From assembly GCF_003966975.1 (NCBI RefSeq), contig NZ_AP018437.1, positions 2,914,001-2,978,000 on the forward strand: a DNA stretch of 64,000 nucleotides, written 5' to 3'. Made by a program: the position numbers and the translations under genes. The notes under the pieces are model-generated. The model saw only the letters and a list, made by a program, of their open reading frames with translations, was not told the DNA's origin and made no database searches. This DNA is from Pelolinea submarina (GTDB lineage Bacteria; Chloroflexota; Anaerolineae; Anaerolineales; Anaerolineaceae). Of the stretch, positions 42,626 through 52,586 are shown piece by piece. Every line of letters starts with the position of its first letter. Positions within the stretch are counted from its first letter, which is position 1.

Positions 42626-45018
42626 TTCAGCGGCGCAATATATAACTGGTTATCGTAAGCCAGGAATACTTCCATATCCGAAGAAATACCGAACCCGGTG
42701 GGAGCCTTATCCGGCAAAGGATAATTCCGGTTGGCTTGCGGTCTCCAAACTTTTTCCAAATTCAATTGGAAGCTGAACTGGTCAATTGATTTATTCGCGC
42801 TATCCAAAATATAGATGGCGGCATTCGGCATAACTGTTTGTTGGAGCATTTCAAAGCGTGAATCCAAGAAAATCCATGGTTTCTTTTCACGCCCCGCGCG
42901 ATTATCACTATAGGCAGCCGGATCCTGGCACTCTGTCAGTTTGACATCCTTCAGCGCGCTGTACTGGCACAAGGTCATATGCCCGTCCGCGTGCAGTACG
43001 TATAAATCCTCTTCATTGACTGTCAGGTCGATAGCCCCGCCGAAATCAGGTACATCCTCATCGAGGAATTTGATGGGACTTTCGGAGAAGATAATACCGC
43101 TGGCTTCAGGATCTTGAGGATTCTGCCCTTCGAACATCCAGATGGCATCCTGTTCCGCATCCAATACATAGAGGATATTATCGTCCAACGCGGCGCCGAT
43201 GATGCGCGACCAGCCGGTCGCCGGCGCCGAAAGAGTGCGCGAGACAGGCACCTCACCAGTCCGGCAGTAGAGCAGGTTACCGGATTCATCTATCGCCATA
43301 ACGCGGAAATTATCCGAGTTAGCCGGCAAGACCGTGAAATCCACCAGGCGGCTGACCATGGTCAACCCATACAGGCGGGGAGCGCAGTCGAATTCGGTAT
43401 CCAATTCATAGAATCCCTTGGGGTTGAGGGAAATGCGCAGCACGCTGCCGGAAGTTTTGTCTAACAGATACACACCGGAGGAATTGGCTTCGATGTGCGA
43501 GACGACCACACCATCCGGGAAGAATTGCGTCAATGCCGGACGAAAATCCAGGCGGCCGGCTAAATCGAGATTATCCAGATTGGACTGGGACTGTTCAAAA
43601 AGAGCCTGTGATTCCTGAGTTACGTCGTACTCCTGCGCCTGAGTGACCAAATCCAAAGCCTGGGCCCAATAAGTCCGTTGTTCGCCGACATCCTCGCTGA
43701 CGCGGGCGATATTGACAGCCTGCTGGGCTTCCGTCATCAATCTCTGGTGTTCCTGAGAGCGGCCGCTTTGGTTATAAACCGTGAGCGAAGCCAGGGTAAG
43801 CACTAATGGAATGGCAACCGCTAGAATTACCATCAGCAGCGGCGGGGAGCCGGGGCTGAGCGGGAGTTGGGAAGGTTGGGCAGTCCGGAAACGTCCGGTC
43901 AGGCGCTGCGAGCGGTTCCGGATATTGGCATTCCAGGCTTTCATTTTCATCCATGTTTTGGCCAGGGCAACGGTAAAAGCCCCATACCCATTTGCAAGCG
44001 GCGGTGCGGTGCGAGCTGCGGAACTTCCGGCTGCCGGTCTTTCCGTTTCCCCGGCAATAACCGTCACGGATTCATCCTGATCACCGGTCATGAAATCCAT
44101 TTCGGGTTCAGCGAGCTCTTCTGCTTGCGGATAGCGGGGTTGAAAATCGTCCGTTTCCGAAGAAAAATCATCCGCATCGGGGGTTTCGTCAAGCTGCTCA
44201 CCGGCAGGCATATAAAACGGTTGAGAAGCTGGTTCTTCCGACTGCGGTTCAGTAAGGGTCGGCAAAGTCTCTTCCGGCCAGGCACTTCCTGCATTTTCGG
44301 CTTCCGCGGGAGATTGTGCCGGGCTTTCCTCCCAATCACCCGCCTCGACCTGGCCGCGTCCCTCCGCAAACCGGATCAACAAGGTTTCCAATGACGCGCT
44401 GACCTGGTTCAATAAGCGGCGCTTGACCTGAGGCATGCTCAGGCCGCAGCTGCCGGCCAGGTTGGACACCGTCCAGGAAGCCGGAGGCTGTTCGCAGAAG
44501 AGCAGCATATCCCCCGGTTGGGCTTCGGTTTGCGCCAGGCGCACCTGAAGGCGCTTGCTGAGGCCGAGATAGTCGCCGGAATCAGCCGGTTCGGCCAATA
44601 TATCCACCATCGCAGGATTGATAAAAACCGCCTGGGTGCGCCCGACTTGGGCCAGGAACAACCAGTTATTGTGCAGCACCGCCAGGTTGAGCGTGCCCAG
44701 GGCACGCACTCCCTCATAGCCGCGGTCCAAATTGCGGTCGAAAATTTGTTTATTAAGGGTATCCGCCACGGCCTGCATGGCACGGGTGACCGATCCCTGT
44801 ATTTGGAAGAAGGATTCGGCTGCTGCCTGCGTAATTGTTTGAATCTCTTCCGGGTCATAGCGGTGGTCACCGGAAACAGTCAACAGCATTGCCAACAAAT
44901 CACGCTGGCGATGGCGGTGGGCTATCGCCGGTGCCTGCATTACCTGCATACCGGGAATGGCTTCCCCTTCCCTTCCGGCGCGAAAAACCAGTGGATAATA
45001 AATAAAATCTATGCTCAT
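42622..45018 (-). CDS. PP2C-like domain protein with transmembrane helix and extracytoplasmic propeller
   Basis: 798 residues. Residues about 1-230 resemble a degenerate PP2C-type phosphatase: VRALGTLNLAVLHNNWLFLAQVGRTQAVFI keeps the barrel pattern, but the Asp-rich metal sites are mostly missing. Then comes a Glu/Pro/Ser-rich linker (about 240-390), a single transmembrane helix (LLMVILAVAIPLVLTLASL, about 400), a short helical stretch, and a C-terminal region of about 330 residues with propeller-like blades (GVYLLDKTSG, ILYVLDAEQDAIWMFEGQ, DLYVLHADGH, AIYILDSANKSIDQF). It looks like a signalling or assembly protein linking outside and inside; not assigned to a named family. Confidence 0.65.
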   Translation of the reverse strand: MSIDFIYYPLVFRAGREGEAIPGMQVMQAPAIAHRHRQRDLLAMLLTVSGDHRYDPEEIQTITQAAAESFFQIQGSVTRAMQAVADTLNKQIFDRNLDRGYEGVRALGTLNLAVLHNNWLFLAQVGRTQAVFINPAMVDILAEPADSGDYLGLSKRLQVRLAQTEAQPGDMLLFCEQPPASWTVSNLAGSCGLSMPQVKRRLLNQVSASLETLLIRFAEGRGQVEAGDWEESPAQSPAEAENAGSAWPEETLPTLTEPQSEEPASQPFYMPAGEQLDETPDADDFSSETDDFQPRYPQAEELAEPEMDFMTGDQDESVTVIAGETERPAAGSSAARTAPPLANGYGAFTVALAKTWMKMKAWNANIRNRSQRLTGRFRTAQPSQLPLSPGSPPLLMVILAVAIPLVLTLASLTVYNQSGRSQEHQRLMTEAQQAVNIARVSEDVGEQRTYWAQALDLVTQAQEYDVTQESQALFEQSQSNLDNLDLAGRLDFRPALTQFFPDGVVVSHIEANSSGVYLLDKTSGSVLRISLNPKGFYELDTEFDCAPRLYGLTMVSRLVDFTVLPANSDNFRVMAIDESGNLLYCRTGEVPVSRTLSAPATGWSRIIGAALDDNILYVLDAEQDAIWMFEGQNPQDPEASGIIFSESPIKFLDEDVPDFGGAIDLTVNEEDLYVLHADGHMTLCQYSALKDVKLTECQDPAAYSDNRAGREKKPWIFLDSRFEMLQQTVMPNAAIYILDSANKSIDQFSFQLNLEKVWRPQANRNYPLPDKAPTGFGISSDMEVFLAYDNQLYIAPLN

Positions 45019-45131
45019 AATAATATGTCGTTGTATTCAATCTGATTATACATAATGGGCCGAAATCCTGCACCGAATTGGTGCTGGTTATAATACAATC
45101 AAATTAATCATATTTATATAAGGCGGAAGGT

Positions 45132-47471
45132 ATGAGCAGTAATAAAGAATTCTATCTGGGCAAAATTTTCGATCTCAAGAAGGGCGTGTTGACCGATGAC
45201 GTTCTCAGCTACGACCCGCCTGATTTGACCACGCACGCCATCGTGACCGGCATGACCGGTTCCGGAAAAACCGGTTTGTGCATAGGCCTGCTTGAGGAAG
45301 CGGCGCTGCAAGGTATTCCCGCCATCATGGTCGATCCCAAAGGGGATTTGACCAACCTGCTACTGACCTTTCCGGATTTAAAAGCGGAAGATTTCGAACC
45401 CTGGATGGACCCCGCCAGCGCGGCTCGTGAAGACAAGACCACCGCCCAAACCGCGGCCGAGACCGCCGCTATGTGGAAGAAAGGGCTGGCCGATTGGAAC
45501 CTGGGCAGCAAAAACATTCAGGAATTAAAAGATGCGGTAGAACGGAAAATTTACACACCCGGTTCCAGCAGCGGCATTCCGGTCAGCATTCTGGCCTCAT
45601 TCGAAGCGCCGCAGCTCTCCTGGGACGAAAATGAAGAAACCCTGCGCGACAAGATATCCGATACCGTAACCGCTGTTCTGACGCTGATTGGCTTGAAAGA
45701 GATCGATCCGCTGCGTTCGCGGGAACACATCCTGCTCTCCAACATCATTGAATATAACTGGAAGCAAGGCATCTCCCTGGATTTACAGAACCTGATTCTG
45801 CAAACGCAGAATCCTCCGCTGGAAAAACTGGGCGCTTTTGCGATCGATGATTTCTTCCCCAAGAAAGAGCGCGGCGAGCTGGCTATGCTGTTGAACAGCT
45901 TCCTGGCCTCGCCTTCCTTCCAACCCTGGATTGAAGGGCAGCCGCTGGACATTGAAAAGATGCTTTACACGGACGACGGGAAACCGCGCCACAGCGTCTT
46001 TTTCCTGGCACACCTGAACGACAGCGAGCGTATGTTCTTCATCACCTTGTTGTACTCGGCTGTAGATACCTGGATGCGCAAGCAGAGCGGCACGGGCAGC
46101 CTGCGCGCGCTGGTCTATTTTGACGAAATTCACGGCTACCTGCCGCCTGTTGCCAACCCGCCATCCAAGCCGTTGATCATCCGCCTGTTAAAAATGGCGC
46201 GCGCCTTTGGTGTTGGCCTGGTGCTGAGCACGCAAAACCCGGTGGACGTGGATTACAAAGCCCTATCCAACACCGGCACCTGGATGATCGGGCGTTTGCA
46301 AACCGACCAGGACAAACAGCGCCTGCTGGACGGGTTGGAAAGCGCGGCCGGCGGTATTCAGCGCAGCGAATACGACAAACTGATTTCCTCGCTGGGCAAA
46401 CGTGTTTTCCTGTACCACAACGTACACGAGAAAAAACCGGCTATCTTCGGCACACGCTGGGCCATGAGTTATCTGGCCGGGCCGTTGACGCTTACTCAAG
46501 TGCCTGCCTTGAACGCGCTGGCCGGGGCGCAACCCTACGAAGCGGCCGCCAAACCAGCCCAAAAGAGCACGCCAACCGCAACCCCCAGAAGCGCAGAAAG
46601 CGCTGCCGCCGAAAGCGCAGTGGGCAGCGGTGTCCCTCAGTATTTTTTGACCGCGGACGCAGCCGAATTGAAACCCTGCCTGCTGGCCATTGCCGAGGTG
46701 CGTTATCTGTCACGCAGTCCCAGCGTGAATGCCAGCCGTGTGATCAGCGCGCTGGTAGATGACCCGCGCGAAACCGGCCAAAAATGGGAGGATTTCGTCA
46801 GTGAGTTGGGCCAAAAGGATATTTCCAACAGTGCCCCTGCCAAAGCCAAATTGGCCAACTTGCCGGGATTCATGCAGAAATCCAGCTGGTGGTCCACGCA
46901 GGAAAAGGAATTCGAACACTGGATTTTCGAGACCGACACGGTCAGCGTGCGCAGCAGCAAAACGCTGGGCATCAGCGCCGGACCGGAAGTGAGCGATGTG
47001 GAATTCCTGAAGCAGGCGCAGGCCGCCGCAGCCGATAAAGCCCAGGCAGAGATCAAGAAATTAGAAACCAGCAACCGCAGCAAAGAAACTGTGCTGAATG
47101 GGAAAGTTGAGCGAGCGCAGGCCAAAGTGGATAAACTGGAAAAAGAGGCCACCTCGCGCAATATCGACACCGCACTAAAAGTGGGTGAAACCTTATTGAA
47201 ATTCGCCAGCAAGAAGAAATTGACCGGCGTATCCTCCTCCGCCACCAAGTTCCGCATGTCTTCGGACGCCAAAGGGCGGCTGGAGGAAGCCAAGGCCGCG
47301 TTGGAAGATCTACAGGAACAATTGAAAGAGCTCCAGCAGACGCTGGAGGACGAGAAGCAGGCGATTCAGGATAAGTGGCAGGCAGAAGTCGATAACATTG
47401 ATGAGGTCAAACTCACCCCCACCAAGCAGAACATCCGCATCACGCACTTTGGGATTGGCTGGAAAAGTTAG
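45132..47471 (+). CDS. HerA-like/DUF853 ATP-binding protein
   Basis: 779 residues. Walker A in VTGMTGSGKTGLC (about 40) and DPKGDLTNLL are typical of HerA/DUF87 helicase-like ATPases; Walker B is ALVYFDEIHGYLPP (about 330), with later STQNPVDVDYKALSN and the arginine-containing WMIGRLQTDQDK. The last 180 residues form a long charged coiled coil (KAQAEIKKLETSNRSKETV, LEDLQEQLKELQQTLEDEK). The fold drives DNA or protein translocation as a hexamer. No NurA gene is adjacent. GGCGGAAGG precedes ATG. Confidence 0.88.
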   Translation: MSSNKEFYLGKIFDLKKGVLTDDVLSYDPPDLTTHAIVTGMTGSGKTGLCIGLLEEAALQGIPAIMVDPKGDLTNLLLTFPDLKAEDFEPWMDPASAAREDKTTAQTAAETAAMWKKGLADWNLGSKNIQELKDAVERKIYTPGSSSGIPVSILASFEAPQLSWDENEETLRDKISDTVTAVLTLIGLKEIDPLRSREHILLSNIIEYNWKQGISLDLQNLILQTQNPPLEKLGAFAIDDFFPKKERGELAMLLNSFLASPSFQPWIEGQPLDIEKMLYTDDGKPRHSVFFLAHLNDSERMFFITLLYSAVDTWMRKQSGTGSLRALVYFDEIHGYLPPVANPPSKPLIIRLLKMARAFGVGLVLSTQNPVDVDYKALSNTGTWMIGRLQTDQDKQRLLDGLESAAGGIQRSEYDKLISSLGKRVFLYHNVHEKKPAIFGTRWAMSYLAGPLTLTQVPALNALAGAQPYEAAAKPAQKSTPTATPRSAESAAAESAVGSGVPQYFLTADAAELKPCLLAIAEVRYLSRSPSVNASRVISALVDDPRETGQKWEDFVSELGQKDISNSAPAKAKLANLPGFMQKSSWWSTQEKEFEHWIFETDTVSVRSSKTLGISAGPEVSDVEFLKQAQAAAADKAQAEIKKLETSNRSKETVLNGKVERAQAKVDKLEKEATSRNIDTALKVGETLLKFASKKKLTGVSSSATKFRMSSDAKGRLEEAKAALEDLQEQLKELQQTLEDEKQAIQDKWQAEVDNIDEVKLTPTKQNIRITHFGIGWKS

Positions 47472-47491
47472 TCCTTTTATCATTCCGAAAA

Positions 47492-47526
47492 AAAAAGATC
47501 CCTTCGACAAGCTCAGGGATCTTTTT
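47492..47526 (+). terminator. Terminator after the HerA-like gene
   Basis: AAAAAGATCCC (47492-47502) pairs with GGGATCTTTTT (47516-47526). The loop TTCGACAAGCTCA is close to the loop of the terminator at 33808. Confidence 0.85.
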
Positions 47527-47629
47527 CTATTTGTGGAGTTGTTATCTACAACCGGCGAATCGCTGGAATTATATAAAAACATATTTGCTCAACACTACTG
47601 AGTACGAGTAGCAATATGCCCTAAGTTTT

Positions 47630-48493
47630 CTATTTCGTCGAGGAACAATTTTCCGGTGTAAAACCCACCCACTCAATATCCGTATGGCCCTTGAAGCGCT
47701 CGGCCATGACCTCCAGCGCCTGAGGATTATTGTCCACCATGATGAAATGCCGGCCCAGTTCCAAACAGACGGCGGCGGTGGTGCCGGAACCGGCAAAGAA
47801 GTCCAGCACGGTATCGCCGGGATTGGAGGATGCCTGGATGATGCGGCGCAGGATGCCCAAGGGCTTCTGGGTGGGATAACCTGTTTTCTCATGGCTGTTG
47901 GTGGCTACGATGGTATGCCACCAGGTATCGGTGGGCAGCTTGCCGCGCGCGGCTTTCTCCTTGCCGACCAAACCGGGCGCCATGTAAGGAATGCGCTCGA
48001 TATCCTCGTAATTGAAAACATAATCCTTGGGGTCTTTGGCATACCAGAGAATGTTATCGTGTTTGGGCGGCCAGCGCTTGCGCGTGCGCGCGCCGTAATC
48101 ATAAGCCCAGATGATTTCATTGATAAAGCTGTCGCGTCCAAAAATTTCATCCAAAAGGATTTTGCAGTAATGCACTTCGCGGAAATCAATGTGAAAATAC
48201 AGACTGCCGTTGGCCGTCAGAATGCGGTAGGCTTCCCGCAGGCGCGGCTCCAGGAAGGCCAGGTAATCATCAAAGTTATCCCGGTACCCTTTTTCGCCTA
48301 ACACCTGGGTTTCATAACGCTTGCCCTGAAAACCCACCCGGTCGCCATTTTCGGATGAAACGGTACTGATGCGTTTGCGCGACTGGGTGCGGCCGGTATT
48401 AAACGGCGGGTCGATATAGATCAGGGGAATGGAAGCAGAGGGTATCTGCTGTAAAACGGGTAAATTCTCGGCAAAAATGATTTGTTCGGTCAC
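47630..48493 (-). CDS. Orphan site-specific DNA methyltransferase, N4/N6 beta class
   Basis: 287 residues. Catalytic motif IV DPPFNTG comes near the N-terminus (about 33-39) and the SAM motif LDFFAGSGTTA near residue 237, the motif order of beta-class amino-methyltransferases. TGYPTQKPLGILRRII is the usual segment before motif I. Adenine-N6 or cytosine-N4 methylation cannot be separated by sight. No restriction enzyme gene is adjacent, so it is an orphan. Its target domain sits between the motifs (about 95-200). It starts with GTG; TATAAT on this strand (48505-48500) places transcription start exactly on that G, with no Shine-Dalgarno site. Confidence 0.9.
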   Translation of the reverse strand: MTEQIIFAENLPVLQQIPSASIPLIYIDPPFNTGRTQSRKRISTVSSENGDRVGFQGKRYETQVLGEKGYRDNFDDYLAFLEPRLREAYRILTANGSLYFHIDFREVHYCKILLDEIFGRDSFINEIIWAYDYGARTRKRWPPKHDNILWYAKDPKDYVFNYEDIERIPYMAPGLVGKEKAARGKLPTDTWWHTIVATNSHEKTGYPTQKPLGILRRIIQASSNPGDTVLDFFAGSGTTAAVCLELGRHFIMVDNNPQALEVMAERFKGHTDIEWVGFTPENCSSTK

Positions 48494-48562
48494 TGTGTAA
48501 TTATAACTAGATTCAAGCCCGCCTTCGGATGATCTGCCACCAGAACCAAACCAATCAGGATG

Positions 48563-48823
48563 CTAAAGGTTCTCGCGCAGGAAAGCCTGCAAAGCCGCGC
48601 AGGCAGCGGATTCGTCGACGCCGTCGGCCACAACGGTCACCTGGTCCCCACAGCGGACGCCCAGGCTTAGTACTTTGAAGACCTGCCGCAAGTCACACTG
48701 CTCCCCTTGCGCGTTGACCAGGCGCAGTTCACAGGCGAATTTACCCGCCAACTGAACCAGTTGGCCGGCAGGGCGAGCATGGATACCCAACTCATCCGTT
48801 ATAACGTATTTACACTGTTCCAC
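48563..48823 (-). CDS. ptsH: Phosphocarrier protein HPr
   Basis: 86 residues. The active-site His15 is in GIHARPAG. The regulatory region reads CDLRQVFKVLSLG where Firmicute HPr has NLKSIMGVMSLG, so the Ser phosphorylated by HPr kinase is Gln. It carries phosphate from enzyme I to EIIA proteins. As the last gene of the cellobiose-type PTS operon it follows the glycosidase by 51 bases. Whether it also serves the two galactitol-type systems is likely but not shown; no ptsI lies in the window. Confidence 0.92.
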   Translation of the reverse strand: MEQCKYVITDELGIHARPAGQLVQLAGKFACELRLVNAQGEQCDLRQVFKVLSLGVRCGDQVTVVADGVDESAACAALQAFLRENL

Positions 48824-48874
48824 ATTTGTACTCGATTCATAATTTACAAAGACAGATAATTCACACCAGCCTAA

Positions 48875-50672
<1,798 letters not shown>

Positions 50673-50783
50673 ATTTCAAAACCTCGAAAACATTATTAAA
50701 GGGCTGCTACTGGCAGCCCTTTTGACTAAAACCTACAAAATCTTCTGGTTGTTTAGCACCAATTACAAGGTCTGCCCGAAGAA

Positions 50784-52049
50784 TTACTCGGCTAAAGCAC
50801 CTTCAGCTTCTTCCTTAATTTTACGAGCTTCGTAAACTTTAAAGAAGGGGTACCAGATCCCCAGGGAAACCAGCAGGTTGACCACCGTCAGGATGACACC
50901 GCTGATGTTCTTGGTAACCAGCCAGCTGGAAATGCCGATGGGGCAATACCACATTGAGAATACCTCAGAAGGGATCGGCACCAGGCCGGCCTTCAGGGTC
51001 ACGTAGGTGATGGTGGGCAGGATGAAACCGATCAGCCACATAGGAATCATCAGAATGGGCTGCCAGGCAATCGCGCCAAAGACCACCGGTTCGTTGATGT
51101 TGAGCAGGTTGGGAACCAGGGAAGCATTGCCCAAAGCCTTCAAGCTCTTGGACTTCGACATCATCATCAAGAAGACCAGGATGAAGGTAGCGCCGCGACC
51201 ACCCAGGCTCAACCAGGCAGTGGTGGCCTCATCGGTCAAGGGGAACTGAGCCATCATACCGGCAGCAACCGCTTCCGCGTTGGCGGAAATTGCATACAGG
51301 GTGACCGGTCCGAGAATGGGTTGGAAGACCCAACCGCTGATACCCATGGAATAGAGGATGGTGGGGATCAGGTACAGCAGCACCATACCGGGCCAGGATT
51401 GCGCAATGTTCATGATGGGGGTGAAGAGGTTCACGATGAAATCATACAGGTTGAAGCCGAGCTGAATAACGACCAACCAGCCAGCGAAGACCACCAGGAA
51501 GATCGGGATCATGGAGTCGAACCACTCCCGCACGAAATCGGGCATGGCGGAATCTTCCTTGAAGAAGGTGATCTTGTTGAAAAGGTTCATTACAAAAGCG
51601 GTGAACAAGCCCGCCGCGATGGCGACGATCATACCGCCGGCGCCGAAGTTGGAGAAGTTATACAGGTAACCCGCATCGCTGATCTCCGGGTCGACCATGA
51701 TGAAGAACAGGGAAATGGCGGTAAAGCCGGCCACGTATTTCATCTTGTTGTTCTTCTTGTTTTCCATTACGTAATACGGGATCAAAAAGGTGAAGAAGAT
51801 AGACAACAGGCCGAAGGTATAGGTCCGGATAGGCGTGAGGTCCGGCAGGGAAGGAACATAATTTCGAACGACACGGAAGACGGTGATGAGGGAACCTACC
51901 AACACCATTGGAACGGTTTTAAGAATTGATTTTTGCAGTGCAGAGATCCAGGCGTTGTTGGCCACGGATTCAAGTTTGGGTGAGACGACATCGCTCATCC
52001 AATCCATGAATTTCTGCATAAAGCCTTTCTTAGCAACATCATTTGCCAT
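50784..52049 (-). CDS. PTS EIIC, lactose/cellobiose family
   Basis: 421 residues with about 10 transmembrane helices. Sugar-binding INEPVVFG motif is present in LLNINEPVVFGAIAWQPIL; the N-terminus FMQKFMDWMSDVVSPKLE and GSLITVFRV fit the Lac/Chb EIIC family. It imports and phosphorylates beta-glucosides such as cellobiose or chitobiose. 33 bases downstream of EIIB in the same operon. Confidence 0.93.
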   Translation of the reverse strand: MANDVAKKGFMQKFMDWMSDVVSPKLESVANNAWISALQKSILKTVPMVLVGSLITVFRVVRNYVPSLPDLTPIRTYTFGLLSIFFTFLIPYYVMENKKNNKMKYVAGFTAISLFFIMVDPEISDAGYLYNFSNFGAGGMIVAIAAGLFTAFVMNLFNKITFFKEDSAMPDFVREWFDSMIPIFLVVFAGWLVVIQLGFNLYDFIVNLFTPIMNIAQSWPGMVLLYLIPTILYSMGISGWVFQPILGPVTLYAISANAEAVAAGMMAQFPLTDEATTAWLSLGGRGATFILVFLMMMSKSKSLKALGNASLVPNLLNINEPVVFGAIAWQPILMIPMWLIGFILPTITYVTLKAGLVPIPSEVFSMWYCPIGISSWLVTKNISGVILTVVNLLVSLGIWYPFFKVYEARKIKEEAEGALAE

Positions 52050-52082
52050 TATTTACTCCTCTTTTCTCAGTCAATAATATTT

Positions 52083-52385
52083 TTATAAGTCTTTCAGCGC
52101 TTCCTCTAAAATGGCTGCTCCGTTCAAGGTCGCATAATTCTGTTGATCGATCATTCTGGCTTCCACTTTATAAGGTTCTACGATCTTTTTAATTTCAACC
52201 ATGCGATGTTTCAAATGCGGACCGACCAATACCAGATCGTAATCCGGCAGGTAGTCTTCCAGTTCGGTATCACTCACCGCTTTCACGCTAATCTCCAGAC
52301 CTTTTGCTTTCGCAGCCTTGCGTATGTTCTGGGCAATGAAACCGCTGGAAGCGCCAGAACCGCAAATTATCAGTATTTTTTTCAA
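52083..52385 (-). CDS. PTS EIIB, lactose/cellobiose family
   Basis: 100 residues. Phospho-Cys loop is IICGSGASSGF at residues 6-16; the family pattern C-x-x-G-x-S-S is kept. Downstream KAVSDTELEDYLPDYDLVLVGPHLKHR fits EIIB-Chb. It starts with TTG, with GGAGG 4 bases before. First gene of the - strand operon EIIB-EIIC-EIIA-GH1-HPr. Confidence 0.92.
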   Translation of the reverse strand: MKKILIICGSGASSGFIAQNIRKAAKAKGLEISVKAVSDTELEDYLPDYDLVLVGPHLKHRMVEIKKIVEPYKVEARMIDQQNYATLNGAAILEEALKDL

Positions 52386-52471
52386 ACGTTCCTCCTTTCC
52401 ACAAAGATTTTAAACGCCATCCTGCTGATGGCAGCAACCTGTTTAGATTTTCTTCATATTACTTTTATTGC

Positions 52472-52586
52472 CCAAAGAACCAAAATCGAACCGCTTCCTG
52501 ACATTGGGAAAGTTCTTTGGAATGGGAAAATCTCAGGAGGAATGTTCCCTTCCTGAGCGGCGAGCCATAATGCTATACTTTGAAAG
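52472..52586. promoter_or_regulatory. Divergent control region between EIIB and the PRD regulator
   Basis: Two dyads are visible. CCAAAGAAC (52473-52481) and GTTCTTTGG (52512-52520) form a perfect 9-bp inverted pair 30 bases apart. CTCAGGA...TCCTGAG (52532-52557) forms a second dyad just upstream of the regulator. A -10 box TG-C-TATACT (52571-52579) serves the regulator, and on the - strand TTGGTT-16 bases-TAATAT may serve EIIB. The pairs are candidate binding sites for the PRD activator. Confidence 0.55.

Noticed and set aside
51321-51929. Acidic 202-codon frame opposite the cellobiose EIIC gene
   Set aside because: Composition (E, D, G, H, Q) is the complement of hydrophobic codons of EIIC; not a gene.
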